A DNA stretch of 64,000 nucleotides from an uncultured Acidobacteriia bacterium (GTDB lineage: Bacteria > Acidobacteriota > Terriglobia > Bryobacterales > Bryobacteraceae). Shown here one piece after another: positions 50,193 to 59,312 of the stretch. The stretch is taken from positions 1-64,000 of the forward strand of contig CAIYHG010000077.1 of assembly GCA_903925975.1 (NCBI GenBank). Reading direction: 5' to 3'. Position numbers and translations under genes: made by a program. Every line of letters starts with the position of its first letter. Position 1 is the stretch's first letter. Below the pieces are notes generated by a model. The model saw nothing but the letters and a program-made list of their open reading frames with translations. It was not told the origin of the DNA and did no database searches.

Positions 50193-50864
50193 CTAGTGGA
50201 TGACGCTTCGTAGCAGAGCGCTCAGCCCGTTCCATAGAATCTGGACCCCGATGCAGACGAGGATGAACGACGAGAGGCGGATGACCACATTCATCGCCGA
50301 ATCGCCGAGCGTGCGCCCGAGCCGCTCGGCGGATCTGTAACTCAAGTAGATAGACGCTGAGATCAGAACTGAGCCCAGTAACATCCCTGCGATCAACGGC
50401 CAGCGCCACTCGGAGCCTTCGGGCCGATTGGCGCCGACGGTAATCGCCACGGAGATCGTCCCCGGCCCCACCGTCAGCGGCAGCGTCAACGGATAGAATG
50501 CCTGGCGGGAATAGTTATCCTCGTTGAATTCCCGCCGTGCGCCCTTGCCGTCGCTCCCGTCATCGTCAGACCGAAGCAGGAGCGACCATCCGGTCGCAAT
50601 CACAACCAGCCCGCCCCCAACCTGCACCACAGGCAACGAGATGCCGAAGAAGGCCAGGATGTGAGTGCCAATAAAGGTCGAGGTTACGATCAGTGCCAGA
50701 CCGTTCAGCGCGATCTTTCTTGCCAGTACGGTGCGCGCCCGGCTGGAAATCCCGCGCGTCAGTTCCAGGAATATTGGCGTATTGCCGATCGGGTTGACGA
50801 TCGGAAACAGCGCTCCGAAGACAAGAAACGTATTTTTTACAAGATCGGTAAGCGTGCCCGGCAT
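50193..50864 (-). CDS. MarC/UPF0056 membrane protein
   Basis: A 223-residue inner-membrane protein with about six helices: FLVFGALFPIVNPIGNTPIFL, FFGISLPVVQVGGGLVVIATGW, FYPLTLPLTVGPGTISVAI and a C-terminal SSFILVCIGVQILWNGL. It belongs to the MarC family, once linked to antibiotic resistance but with no proven function. ATG at 50864 follows a TTG one codon earlier. Confidence 0.93.
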   Translation of the reverse strand: MPGTLTDLVKNTFLVFGALFPIVNPIGNTPIFLELTRGISSRARTVLARKIALNGLALIVTSTFIGTHILAFFGISLPVVQVGGGLVVIATGWSLLLRSDDDGSDGKGARREFNEDNYSRQAFYPLTLPLTVGPGTISVAITVGANRPEGSEWRWPLIAGMLLGSVLISASIYLSYRSAERLGRTLGDSAMNVVIRLSSFILVCIGVQILWNGLSALLRSVIH

Positions 50865-50930
50865 CAACGCTCACTGTACAGTACTTATTCCGAAAGCACT
50901 ACTGCGCCATGGCCCTCGGCGTGCACTGGC

Positions 50931-51929
50931 ATGGTCATGAAGCGAGCGCTCCTGTTGGCATTTGCTGTAGCCTCGGCTCTTTCCCTGCATTCGTCACCTC
51001 TTTCCGGCACGCAGCCTGCAACAACAGCCGCCCGTTTCGATGCGAGCGCGATCGACAATCCCGGACAAACGCAAATTGCGCCCGGCGACGCGGGTTCGGG
51101 AGTGGCCCGCGCTCAGATTCTGCTGGCCAGGGCGCATTTCTCCTGCGGCGAAATCGATGGCGTCTTCGGTTCGAACCTCGCGAAGACCGTAGCGGCCTTT
51201 CAGCAAGAGCGCAAGCTGGCCCTGAGCGGCGCGGTGGACGATGCTACCTGGGCGGCGCTTAATGCCGACACGGCGCCGGCCCTTTCGCGTTATACGATTT
51301 CAGCCGGCGACCTGGAAGGGCCGTTTGTCCCGATACCCGCCAGTGCGATGGCCCAAGCCAAGTTGCCCGCTCTCGGCTACTCGTCGCCGCTTGAGCAATT
51401 CGCGGAACGTTTTCACGCGAGCCCCCGCCTGCTGCAGCGTTTGAACCCCGGCGCCGATTTCTCAAAGCCCGGCCAGGAACTCGCCGTTCCCAGCGTTAGC
51501 GGCCCGCCGCCGGGGCCGGCGGCTCAGATTGTCGTCTCCAGATCGGAGAGTTCTGTAAGAGCCTACGACTCCACTGGAGCGCTGCTCGCATTCTATGTCG
51601 CAACCACCGGTAGCCAGCACGATCCCCTGCCGGTCGGCGATTGGAAGATCCTGGGCGTCCGGCGCAATCCCGACTATCGGTACAACGCGGCGCTGTTTTG
51701 GGATGCCAAAAAGAGCAACCCTAAGCAACTCATTCAGCCAGGTCCGAACAACCCGGTGGGCACGGTGTGGATCGATCTTTCCAAGGAACACTACGGGATT
51801 CACGGCACGCCCGACCCCGCATTGGTGGGCCACGCCTTCTCCCACGGCTGCATCCGGCTGACGAATTGGGGCGCGCTCGAACTGGCGTCCATGGTCAAGC
51901 CAGGAACGCCGGCTGTGTTGAAAGAGTAG
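50931..51929 (+). CDS. L,D-transpeptidase with peptidoglycan-binding domain
   Basis: A 332-residue periplasmic enzyme. A signal peptide (about residues 1-24) is followed by a PG_binding_1 domain (about 50-105, ARAQILLARAHFSCGEIDGVFG), a LysM-like segment (about 120-185) and a YkuD catalytic domain (about 190-330). The catalytic motif HGTPDPALVG...SHGCIRL has His and Cys in place. It makes 3-3 crosslinks or attaches proteins to peptidoglycan. ATG at 50931 or 50937 is the start. The long upstream extension overlaps the divergent MarC gene. Confidence 0.9.
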   Translation: MVMKRALLLAFAVASALSLHSSPLSGTQPATTAARFDASAIDNPGQTQIAPGDAGSGVARAQILLARAHFSCGEIDGVFGSNLAKTVAAFQQERKLALSGAVDDATWAALNADTAPALSRYTISAGDLEGPFVPIPASAMAQAKLPALGYSSPLEQFAERFHASPRLLQRLNPGADFSKPGQELAVPSVSGPPPGPAAQIVVSRSESSVRAYDSTGALLAFYVATTGSQHDPLPVGDWKILGVRRNPDYRYNAALFWDAKKSNPKQLIQPGPNNPVGTVWIDLSKEHYGIHGTPDPALVGHAFSHGCIRLTNWGALELASMVKPGTPAVLKE

Positions 51930-52013
51930 CGCGCGGCGGCCGTCGTCAGCCGGAATGGTTCGCCAGGCGGCAGGCCGCCGGCGGCCAATCGAACTTTGCA
52001 TGGAAGGAAAGAT

Positions 52014-52985
52014 GTGAAACGCAGCCTCTCCCCGTTCCACTCATTCGCGCTATTGGCGCTGGCCTCACTTGCGCTGGCGGCGCCAGCAGCCTGTTCCGAC
52101 TGCCCGGCGCCCCGCCCCCCTGAACTCCGCTTCGACGTATCGCCCGGCATCTTCTTGAATTACCGGGAAGAGGGCGGCGCAGGCCCCGTCGTGGTGGCGC
52201 TGCACGGTTTCGGCGGAACACTGGATACCTGGGACGACGTTCAGCCAATGCTGGCGCCCCGCTACCGCTTGTACCTGCCGGATCTCCTGGGATTCGGCCA
52301 TTCCGCCAAGCCCGAGAAATTTGATTACACCGTCGCCGAGCAGGCGGAAGCCGTGGCTGGCTTCCTCGAAATGGTGCAGCGCGAAACCGGCGAGGCGAAA
52401 ATCACTTTGATCGGGCACTCCTACGGGGGCGCGGTAGCCATCGCCGCTTATCTGGCGCTCCAGGACAAGGGCGAAGCGATTGTAGACCGCCTGATTCTGA
52501 TCGATGCCTTGGCCTTCCCCCAGGAGAAGCGCTTTCCGGCCTTCATCAATATCATGCGCGTTTGGGGCGTGAACCGAATCGCGCTCAAACTGCTCCCCGC
52601 GAAGACTCAGGTGCGCATGGTCCTGAAGAAGATCTTCCACAACCCGGCCGCGGTGACCTCGGATCGCGTCTGCCGCTACGCCGGTTTCCTGCCTTCAAGC
52701 CATGCGGCCCTGATCAAGACCGCGCACCAACTCGGCGACGAAGCCGCATTCCTCATGTTTACGCAACGCATCCATGAAATCGCCGTTCCCACGCTGATCG
52801 TATGGGGTAGGTACGACGGAGTAATCCCGCGGCGCCAGGCGGAGTTGCTTCGCGACGCCATCGTTGGCTCGCGCCTGGCGCCGCTGCTTGAGGCCGGGCA
52901 TGCCCCGCAAGAAGAACTGCCGGGCGAGACGGCGCAACTCATCGATACGTTTCTGATGGCGGATCGGCCTGATTCCGGCAAGTGA
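52014..52985 (+). CDS. Exported alpha/beta hydrolase
   Basis: A 323-residue hydrolase. A signal peptide ends in LAAPAACSDC, possibly a lipoprotein signal. Core motifs are VVALHGFGGTLDTWDDV (oxyanion region), LIGHSYGGAVAIAAY with nucleophile Ser in GHSYGG, an Asp in VWGRYDGVIP and His in EAGHAPQEE, a complete triad. GTG at 52014 is chosen because GGAAGGAAA lies just upstream. The longer frame starts with a TTG. Substrate is unknown. Confidence 0.88.
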   Translation: MKRSLSPFHSFALLALASLALAAPAACSDCPAPRPPELRFDVSPGIFLNYREEGGAGPVVVALHGFGGTLDTWDDVQPMLAPRYRLYLPDLLGFGHSAKPEKFDYTVAEQAEAVAGFLEMVQRETGEAKITLIGHSYGGAVAIAAYLALQDKGEAIVDRLILIDALAFPQEKRFPAFINIMRVWGVNRIALKLLPAKTQVRMVLKKIFHNPAAVTSDRVCRYAGFLPSSHAALIKTAHQLGDEAAFLMFTQRIHEIAVPTLIVWGRYDGVIPRRQAELLRDAIVGSRLAPLLEAGHAPQEELPGETAQLIDTFLMADRPDSGK

Positions 52986-53044
52986 ACGCTAGCCTCAACA
53001 CTGTTCAGTTACCAAGTGCGGCGGCGCCGAGCGGTGACGAGGCG

Positions 53045-53081
53045 CCGGCCTGAGGGCCGGGAACCCGCTGGAAAGCGGGTT
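53045..53081. repeat. REP-like hairpin doublet
   Basis: Two adjacent perfect hairpins between convergent genes: CCGGCC-TGAG-GGCCGG (53045-53060) and AACCCGCT-GGAA-AGCGGGTT (53062-53081). A doublet of GC hairpins with 4-base loops in an intergenic gap is typical of REP/BIME elements and may also act as a bidirectional terminator. Confidence 0.6.
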
Positions 53082-53184
53082 CGCAGCCAAGAATGGCCGC
53101 CCCACAAAGGGTCAAGTGAACAGCATTGGCGCCAGCCTGGATTTCTCACCAGGTTGCGTCGCGAGGGCATGAGGTGCGCGCGGC

Positions 53185-53997
53185 TCAGCGGGCGGAGGCG
53201 TGGGGTTTGAGCACCACAAAGTGGCCGATGCTGTACCCAATGGCCCCGCCTATGAAGATGTCGGACGCAAAGTGCGCCTGGTCGGGCAGCCGGCTCACCG
53301 AGATGAAGGTGGCCGCCCCGTATGCTACCCAGTGCACCCACCGATGTTCCCGATATCGCTCGGAGAGAACGGTTGCCACGGCAAACGCGGTCGCGGTGTG
53401 GCCGGAGGGAAAGCCGCCCCCGTTCGATAAGCTGCCCTTGTACTTGAACCACGTGTTGCGGTAATTCCCGTTGGTGGGGATATCGCTGGGCTTCAACCGT
53501 CCCGTGGCCTGCTTCAGCACGAAGCTGACGATTTGCGAGTCGGCGATGGCTTCGGCCGTTAGAATCCCGGTGTTCTTTGCGTACGAGCTGTGTGTTGCCA
53601 GCCCCGTCACATAGAAAGCGACAGGCGTCAGCATTTCCGCCAGCGCCGTGTTGCGTCCGCGCAGGATTCCGGTTTCGTAGCCGTTGAAGCGGGATTGATC
53701 GTGGAAATACGGCTCGGTATAAGGGTCGAGGGCCACCAGGCCCACCGCGCCGATCGCAACTACCAATACTGGTAACCAATGCCTGCCCTGAACGGCTCTC
53801 ACCGGAAAGGTCCAGATGTCTTTTTGGTCACGCAGTATCCGCTTGCCCAACTGCACCGGCGAGATCGTAGCCTCCGGCCCCGCGGCTTGAACAGTCGGCG
53901 ATCCGAGTGGCTGCGTTTCCGGCGCCGCCGGCTCTTGGGCCATCATTGCTGCGGAACCGAGAACCAAGGCGAGAATCAAGCCCGTTGAATGTGCCAT
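53185..53997 (-). CDS. PAP2-family phosphatase
   Basis: A 270-residue protein. A signal peptide (about residues 1-20) leads to a linker and then several membrane helices. The three PAP2 motifs are present: KQATGRLKP, PSGHTATAF (with acid/base His) and SRLPDQAHFASD. Such enzymes dephosphorylate phosphatidic acid, undecaprenyl-pyrophosphate or related lipids on the periplasmic side. It is convergent with the alpha/beta hydrolase gene. Confidence 0.9.
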   Translation of the reverse strand: MAHSTGLILALVLGSAAMMAQEPAAPETQPLGSPTVQAAGPEATISPVQLGKRILRDQKDIWTFPVRAVQGRHWLPVLVVAIGAVGLVALDPYTEPYFHDQSRFNGYETGILRGRNTALAEMLTPVAFYVTGLATHSSYAKNTGILTAEAIADSQIVSFVLKQATGRLKPSDIPTNGNYRNTWFKYKGSLSNGGGFPSGHTATAFAVATVLSERYREHRWVHWVAYGAATFISVSRLPDQAHFASDIFIGGAIGYSIGHFVVLKPHASAR

Positions 53998-54139
53998 CGC
54001 TTCTCCTTCCCGGACTTATGCACGTAACAGCCCGAACCGGGAAGATGCCGCCCGCGCCGCAATCTTCAACTTGAGCTTGGGGAAAACGCGGGCGTTGAGA
54101 GTTTCCGGAAGGGCGCAGTCCGTGGCCAGTCGCGCTCGT

Positions 54140-54179
54140 GGGTGCAGTTCCTGCCGCCCATGAGGCAGAAGCTGCACCC
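54140..54179 (-). terminator. Imperfect hairpin after the kinase operon
   Basis: GGGTGCAG (54140-54147) pairs with CTGCACCC (54172-54179), with an extended lower-quality stem and an 8-base loop. It lies beyond the stop of the second histidine kinase. No T-run follows. Confidence 0.4.
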
Positions 54180-54217
54180 GCGGGCTTTTCGGCGCCACGA
54201 AGGCGGAAGAGGGAATG

Positions 54218-54997
54218 TCAGTCGGCCGGCTGCAGCGTGAAGAAGAATGTGGATCCGGCGCCCGGCGTCGATTCCACCCAGATTGTGCCGCCATGCCATT
54301 CGATGGCTTTCTTGCAGAACGCGAGGCCGAGCCCGTTCCCGGGGCGCTCTTTCCCGTGCAGGCGCTTAAAGGCGCCGAAGATGCGATCGTGGTACGCCGC
54401 GTCGATGCCGATGCCGTTATCCGCAACGGAAAACACCCAGTTGAACTCCACGCGTTTGGATGAAATGTGAACCCGCGGAACGGGCTCGCCGCAGTACTCG
54501 ATGGCGTTCTTCACTAAATGGTGAAGAACCTTCGCCAGTATTTCGCTGTCCCCGTACGCCATCGGCAAAGCGTCATGGGTCACAACCGCGCCGCGTTCCG
54601 TTATCTGCTTCTCCGCCAAGCGGAGCGCCTGCCGGAGAACCGCTTCCATATCCGTCCGCGAAGACTGGCACTCGCCTGTGCCCGTAGCCCAGTAAGCCAC
54701 CACATCGGCCAGCAGCGCCTGCGCCGAGGCCGCCCCCTCCCTAATGCGCGCGATGAACATGCCGCCATCGGGATCGAGACGCCCGGCGCAGTTCTCTCCC
54801 AATAGTTGACTGAAAGCGGCTACGTCCCGGAGCGACTCCCGCAGATTGTGGGCCGTCACCGAGATGAACTCCTCGAAATCCGCGCCCGCGCGGTCCAACT
54901 GCTTCTGCGCCTCCGTCGAGCGCTGCGTTTCCTCGTCGAGCGCCTTGCGTAAGCGCTCGATTTCCTCCGCCGCGCGAATCTGCCCGGAGTCTTCCAC
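54218..54997 (-). CDS. Phytochrome-type histidine kinase, HisKA variant
   Basis: A 259-residue cytoplasmic kinase. A coiled coil is followed by a HisKA region with TAHNLRESLRD, then HATPase motifs NAIEYCGEPVP, DNGIGID, GNGLGLAFCKKAIEWHGG and a C-terminal FFFTL. The domain is closely similar to the C-terminus of the CheB-CheR-kinase gene immediately upstream. The usual H-D-L-x-E-P motif reads H-N-L-R-E-S, so the residue after the His is Asn. A coupled start (TTG at 55003 overlapping the preceding stop, or GTG at 54997) is likely because the first ATG lies deep in the upstream gene. Confidence 0.8.
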   Translation of the reverse strand: MEDSGQIRAAEEIERLRKALDEETQRSTEAQKQLDRAGADFEEFISVTAHNLRESLRDVAAFSQLLGENCAGRLDPDGGMFIARIREGAASAQALLADVVAYWATGTGECQSSRTDMEAVLRQALRLAEKQITERGAVVTHDALPMAYGDSEILAKVLHHLVKNAIEYCGEPVPRVHISSKRVEFNWVFSVADNGIGIDAAYHDRIFGAFKRLHGKERPGNGLGLAFCKKAIEWHGGTIWVESTPGAGSTFFFTLQPAD

Positions 54998-54999
54998 CG

Positions 55000-57900
55000 T
55001 CAATTTGCCCGCCGTGGTCCGGGCTGCTTGGGACCCGGGATTGTGAACTTGAACGTAGCGCCCTGCCCCGGTTCCGATTCCACCCAGATTCGTCCGCCCT
55101 GGCGCTCCACAACCTTCTTGCAAAGCGCAAGGCCGATGCCGGTGCCGGGGATTTCGCTTCCATGCAGGCGCTTGAACATGCCGAATACCCTTTCGGCATC
55201 ATGCGGATCGATGCCGACTCCGTTGTCCTTCACCGCAAACACCCACCCGGCCGCTTCGCGCTCGGCCGAGATATCGATTTCGGGCGTTCGGCCGCCGTTG
55301 TACTTGATCGCATTGGAAATCAGGTTTTGGAAAACCCGCAGCAGCGAAACCTCTTCGGTAGTCACGGTTGGCAGCGGGCCTGCGGTTACCACGGCCCCGC
55401 TCTCCGCCATGGCCGTATCGAGATGCAACAGCGCCTTGGCGAGCACGGCGCCGGAATCGACCGGGGCGAAGGCTTCCTGTTCCCTTTCGCTGACCTCCCA
55501 GTAGGCCAGCAACGCTTTTAGCAGAGCTTCGATCCTAAGGGCGCCCTCCACGGAGTAGGAGATGAACTTGTCCGCTTCGTCGCCCAGTTTACCCGCATAC
55601 TCCCGTCCCAGGAGTTCCGTAAAGTTGACGACCATCCGCAGTGGTTCCTGCAAGTCGTGCGTCAGGGCGTAGGCGAAATGCTGCAATTCGGCGTTGGTCT
55701 TCTGGAGGGCTTCCTCGGTCCGCTTGCGCTCCGTCACGTCCTCAATTGCCAGAAGGATCGCGCGCGCCTGCGCATTCGGATTGAACATCTCGCTCGCGTT
55801 GAGCAGCATCACCTTCCGCCCGACATGTTCAAATTCGTGCGTGACCTCGAAATCTCGAAACGTTGATCGCGCGGGAAGAATGTTCTCCAGCAGTTCGCGC
55901 AGCTTCGGAATATTCCATTGTCCATTCCCCAGATCGTAGATCAGCCTTGTTTCCGTGTCCTCCCGCGCGGCCTGGAACGTTTCATAGAACGCCCGGTTCG
56001 CTTGCACCACTTCCAGGTTCTGGTTCAGGATCACCAGAGGCTCGCGCACCGTTTCCACGATGGCCTGGGCAAAGTCGAGACCGCGCTTGGATGCGTCGAT
56101 ATCTATCAGCATCAGCACGGCGCCGTCGGTCTTGCCATCCACGCCCACGGAGGGAAAGATGCGCAAGGAGTACCAGCGGCCATGCTCGTCGCGGATAGCG
56201 CGGGGGTTGCGATTGCCGCCTTCCATCGCATCCAGAAGCATTCGCCGAAGGTCGGGCAGTTCGATTCTGGGCTGAAGATCCGTGACCAACCTGCCGACGT
56301 CGGACGCGATCAGATTGAGCACGGGTTCCATGGCGCGGGTAAAGCGCCGGATGCGCAGGTCGCGCCCCACCATGATGAGGGGTATGCTGATGCTTTCGAG
56401 AAGATTGGCCAGGTCCCGGTTGACTCTGCTGAACTCCGTGTTGCTCGTCTTCAGCTCTTCGTTGAGCGTGTTCAGCTCTTCGTTGGCCGATTCCAGCTCC
56501 TCTTGCGCGGTTTCCAGTTCCTCGTTGCCCGCCTGCGCCTCTTCGTTCGACGCCCTGAGTTCTTCCAGAGTGGCCGCATGGTCCTCAACGATCGATTGCA
56601 GGAACTCCTTGTTCGCGACAATCTCGTTCCGTAGGCGGGCGCTCACACCTTTGCCCGTGGCATCTGGCTTGCGCTTCCCGCGCACGCTACCCTTCGGTTC
56701 GACGTCCTCGAACAGAACCACGAAGTAGCGCTCCGTGGAAGGGGACGCGCCTTTGAACGGGACTACCTTGATTGCGACATCCTGTACCTTGCCGCCGCTT
56801 TCAATTCGAAAGCCGTCTGCCCTGGCCGCCGCGTTCGTTCGTCTGGCCGCCTGGACTGCCTTACCGAGACCCGCAATCAGGCCCTCACGCGCCATTCGCA
56901 GAAGATTGCTGGTCGGTTCGCCAGGCGAAAGCTCCAGGTACGGAGCAGTGCGGCCCCGGACCTGAACGATGTTCATGTCACCGTCGATGATGACTCCGGG
57001 CGGAGCGTGCTCAGCCAGAACCAACCGGTCGGCTTCCCTCTGCACATCCAGCCCGGCGCCGCCCTCCTTGACTCTTTCCCGTACGCTTACCCGGCTTTCG
57101 CCGCGCCGTGCTTCACCGAGTGGAGGCCGCGTGCTGCCTGCCGGCCGCATGCAATAGATGTTGTGGGTTGTCTCCAAGTGATGGAACGACTCTGACAGCG
57201 TCCCGATACTCTCCGACGGTCCCAGAGCCAGAAAGCCTTCTGGCTTGAGGGCGTAATGCAAGATTGACAACACCTTCCGCTGCAGCACCGCTCCAAGGTA
57301 GATCAGCACATTACAGCAACTGATGAAGTCCAGCTTGGAAAACGGCGGGTCTTGCGCCAAATTGTGTCTGGCGAAGACGCAAACTTCGCGAACGGATTTC
57401 GCAATCTGATACCCGTGTTCCGAGCGGGTGAAAAAGCGGGCTAGGCGTGGCGCCGGAATATGGCCCACGGAGGCCTCCGTATACACGCCGGCGCGGGCCT
57501 TTTCGATCGCCTTTTCGCTGATATCGGTGGCAAAAACCTCGAACGGAACGCTGAGTCCCGCGTCCCCCATGAATTCGAACAAGCAAATAGCGATCGAATA
57601 CGCCTCTTCGCCCGTGGCGCACCCAGGCACCCAGATCCGAATGGGATCGTCCGGCGCCCTATTCTCAAACAACGCGGGAAGAAGCGTCTGCTTCAAGTCT
57701 TCAAACAGCGATGGTTCCCGAAAGAATGCGGTTACGGTGACAAACAGGCTCTCGCATAAGGCGTTTGCCTCTTCCTGGTTCCGCTCCAGGTCGTTGCCGT
57801 ATTCCGCCGGGGTTTCAAATCCGCGGAGGACCATGCGCCGCTTGATGCGCCGTTCGATAGTGCTGTGCTTGTAATGGGTGAAGTCGACCCCGGTGGCGAT

Positions 57901-58701
57901 GCGCACCAACCCGAGTATTCTGGTCAGCTCCGCATCCGCGGATTCAATCACGTTTTGATCTTCGATGGAATCGCGCGAGACAGCCGCGAGTTGCCGCGCG
58001 ATTCCAGCCGGCGGCAGCGCGTAATCCACCACTCCCGCCGCAATGGCGCTTCTCGGCATGCCATCGAATTTAGCGGTTTCCATGTTCTGGGCGAAAGTGA
58101 TTCCGCCGGCTGCCTTGATCGCCTGGAGACCCAGCGTCCCATCGGATGCGGTCCCCGACAGAACAACCCCGACGGCTGCACGTCCCCGGTCTGCCGCGAG
58201 CGCGCGGAAGAACGAATCGATCGGCAAGTTGCGGGCGTTTTCCGGCCGAGCGAGGCAAAGAATGACTCCGTCGGCAATACTCAAATTCCGTTGTGGCGCA
58301 ATCACGTAAACGTGATTGGCCAGAGCGCGGATTTCGCGGTTCACTTCCGAAACGGGCATTTTAGTTGCCTTGGAAAGCAACTCCGCCAAACGGCTCTCGT
58401 GCGCTGGATCGAGGTGTTGAATCAGGACGAAAGCCATGCCCGTATCGTCCGGCAGATGGCTGAGCAACTCCGTGAACGCTTCGAGTCCGCCGGCGGAGGC
58501 GCCAATGCCAACAACGGTGGGCCGCGCGCCGACCGTTGGGCCTTCGTCCGCGGCCGGCGGCGCGAGGGGCGCCGCCGCAATGGTCCTCATGGCCGCCGGC
58601 CGTTTCCCGGTCAATGCCGCTCGCCGCGTTGGCGGACGCGAGTCGATCTCTTGCGCGGGATGCGCGATCACGCTTGGCCTACCACTGCCGGTCTTCTTCA
58701 C
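55000..58701 (-). CDS. CheB-CheR-PAS-histidine kinase fusion
   Basis: A 1233-residue signalling protein. In order: CheB methylesterase (about residues 60-245) with catalytic Ser in GIGASAGGLEAF, His in IQHLDP and Asp in SGTASDGTLG. CheR methyltransferase (about 265-535) follows, with AFFREPSLFEDL, VPGCATGEEAYSIA and FATDISEKAIEKAR. Then come a long coiled coil (about 695-765), two PAS domains (about 765-1005), HisKA with LTHDLQEPLRMVV (phospho-His) and HATPase ending WVESEPGQGATF. CheB/CheR-kinase fusions regulate chemotaxis-like or developmental pathways, although no receptor genes are nearby. A second kinase and a receiver flank it. Confidence 0.95.
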   Translation of the reverse strand: MKKTGSGRPSVIAHPAQEIDSRPPTRRAALTGKRPAAMRTIAAAPLAPPAADEGPTVGARPTVVGIGASAGGLEAFTELLSHLPDDTGMAFVLIQHLDPAHESRLAELLSKATKMPVSEVNREIRALANHVYVIAPQRNLSIADGVILCLARPENARNLPIDSFFRALAADRGRAAVGVVLSGTASDGTLGLQAIKAAGGITFAQNMETAKFDGMPRSAIAAGVVDYALPPAGIARQLAAVSRDSIEDQNVIESADAELTRILGLVRIATGVDFTHYKHSTIERRIKRRMVLRGFETPAEYGNDLERNQEEANALCESLFVTVTAFFREPSLFEDLKQTLLPALFENRAPDDPIRIWVPGCATGEEAYSIAICLFEFMGDAGLSVPFEVFATDISEKAIEKARAGVYTEASVGHIPAPRLARFFTRSEHGYQIAKSVREVCVFARHNLAQDPPFSKLDFISCCNVLIYLGAVLQRKVLSILHYALKPEGFLALGPSESIGTLSESFHHLETTHNIYCMRPAGSTRPPLGEARRGESRVSVRERVKEGGAGLDVQREADRLVLAEHAPPGVIIDGDMNIVQVRGRTAPYLELSPGEPTSNLLRMAREGLIAGLGKAVQAARRTNAAARADGFRIESGGKVQDVAIKVVPFKGASPSTERYFVVLFEDVEPKGSVRGKRKPDATGKGVSARLRNEIVANKEFLQSIVEDHAATLEELRASNEEAQAGNEELETAQEELESANEELNTLNEELKTSNTEFSRVNRDLANLLESISIPLIMVGRDLRIRRFTRAMEPVLNLIASDVGRLVTDLQPRIELPDLRRMLLDAMEGGNRNPRAIRDEHGRWYSLRIFPSVGVDGKTDGAVLMLIDIDASKRGLDFAQAIVETVREPLVILNQNLEVVQANRAFYETFQAAREDTETRLIYDLGNGQWNIPKLRELLENILPARSTFRDFEVTHEFEHVGRKVMLLNASEMFNPNAQARAILLAIEDVTERKRTEEALQKTNAELQHFAYALTHDLQEPLRMVVNFTELLGREYAGKLGDEADKFISYSVEGALRIEALLKALLAYWEVSEREQEAFAPVDSGAVLAKALLHLDTAMAESGAVVTAGPLPTVTTEEVSLLRVFQNLISNAIKYNGGRTPEIDISAEREAAGWVFAVKDNGVGIDPHDAERVFGMFKRLHGSEIPGTGIGLALCKKVVERQGGRIWVESEPGQGATFKFTIPGPKQPGPRRAN

Positions 58702-58834
58702 CAGATGACACCATTGCCTTTCGCCTTGTGCGCCAGCGCCGGCTCACGATCCGGGTGGTTGGCGGTAAGCCAGCCGTCTGAATTGTAACGCCGTCTCAAC
58801 CTCGCGGGGATTCGCGAGGCTCGTCTCATTGCAT

Positions 58835-59296
58835 TCAGGAGGGGACCGGGCCTGCAAGCAGGCTCTTGATTACCGTGCCGATCTCCATAAACTGATCCAG
58901 ACCGCAAGGCTTGGTGACGAAGCGCGCCACCCCAAGATCCGCGAGCAAAGATTGGTCGCGCCGGGATTGCGACGAACTCCACACGCAAACCGCGATGCCC
59001 GCCAGGTGCCCGGCTGCCCGAATTTCGTGCAAGATGTCCTCGCCGGTATACTTGGACAGGCTTAAATCCACCAGGATCAAGTCGGGAATTGCCGCTTCGG
59101 CATAGACCCCCTGCCGGCGGATGTAGGCCAGGGCCTGATGGCCGTTGGACAAGTGGGTCAGTTCGAACCGGAGACCTTGCTTCTTCAATGCCCTGTCTAG
59201 AAGGAAGACGTCCGAGGGGTTATCCTCGATCACCACGATGCGGGCTGCGGGGGCGGCCGAAGCCGGTTTCAGGCCCTCTCCTAATCGGACTCTCAT
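58835..59296 (-). CDS. Rcp1-like single-domain response regulator
   Basis: A 153-residue receiver. The pair ED in VVIEDNPSDVFLL, phospho-acceptor Asp in LILVDLSLSKYTG and Lys in FVTKPCG are all present. There is no output domain, so it likely passes phosphate onward or is a phosphate sink. Rcp1-type receivers pair with phytochrome-like kinases such as the two downstream genes. It precedes the CheB-CheR-kinase gene by 133 bases on the same strand. Confidence 0.92.
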   Translation of the reverse strand: MRVRLGEGLKPASAAPAARIVVIEDNPSDVFLLDRALKKQGLRFELTHLSNGHQALAYIRRQGVYAEAAIPDLILVDLSLSKYTGEDILHEIRAAGHLAGIAVCVWSSSQSRRDQSLLADLGVARFVTKPCGLDQFMEIGTVIKSLLAGPVPS

Positions 59297-59312
59297 TGCG
59301 ACTGCTCCTTCA

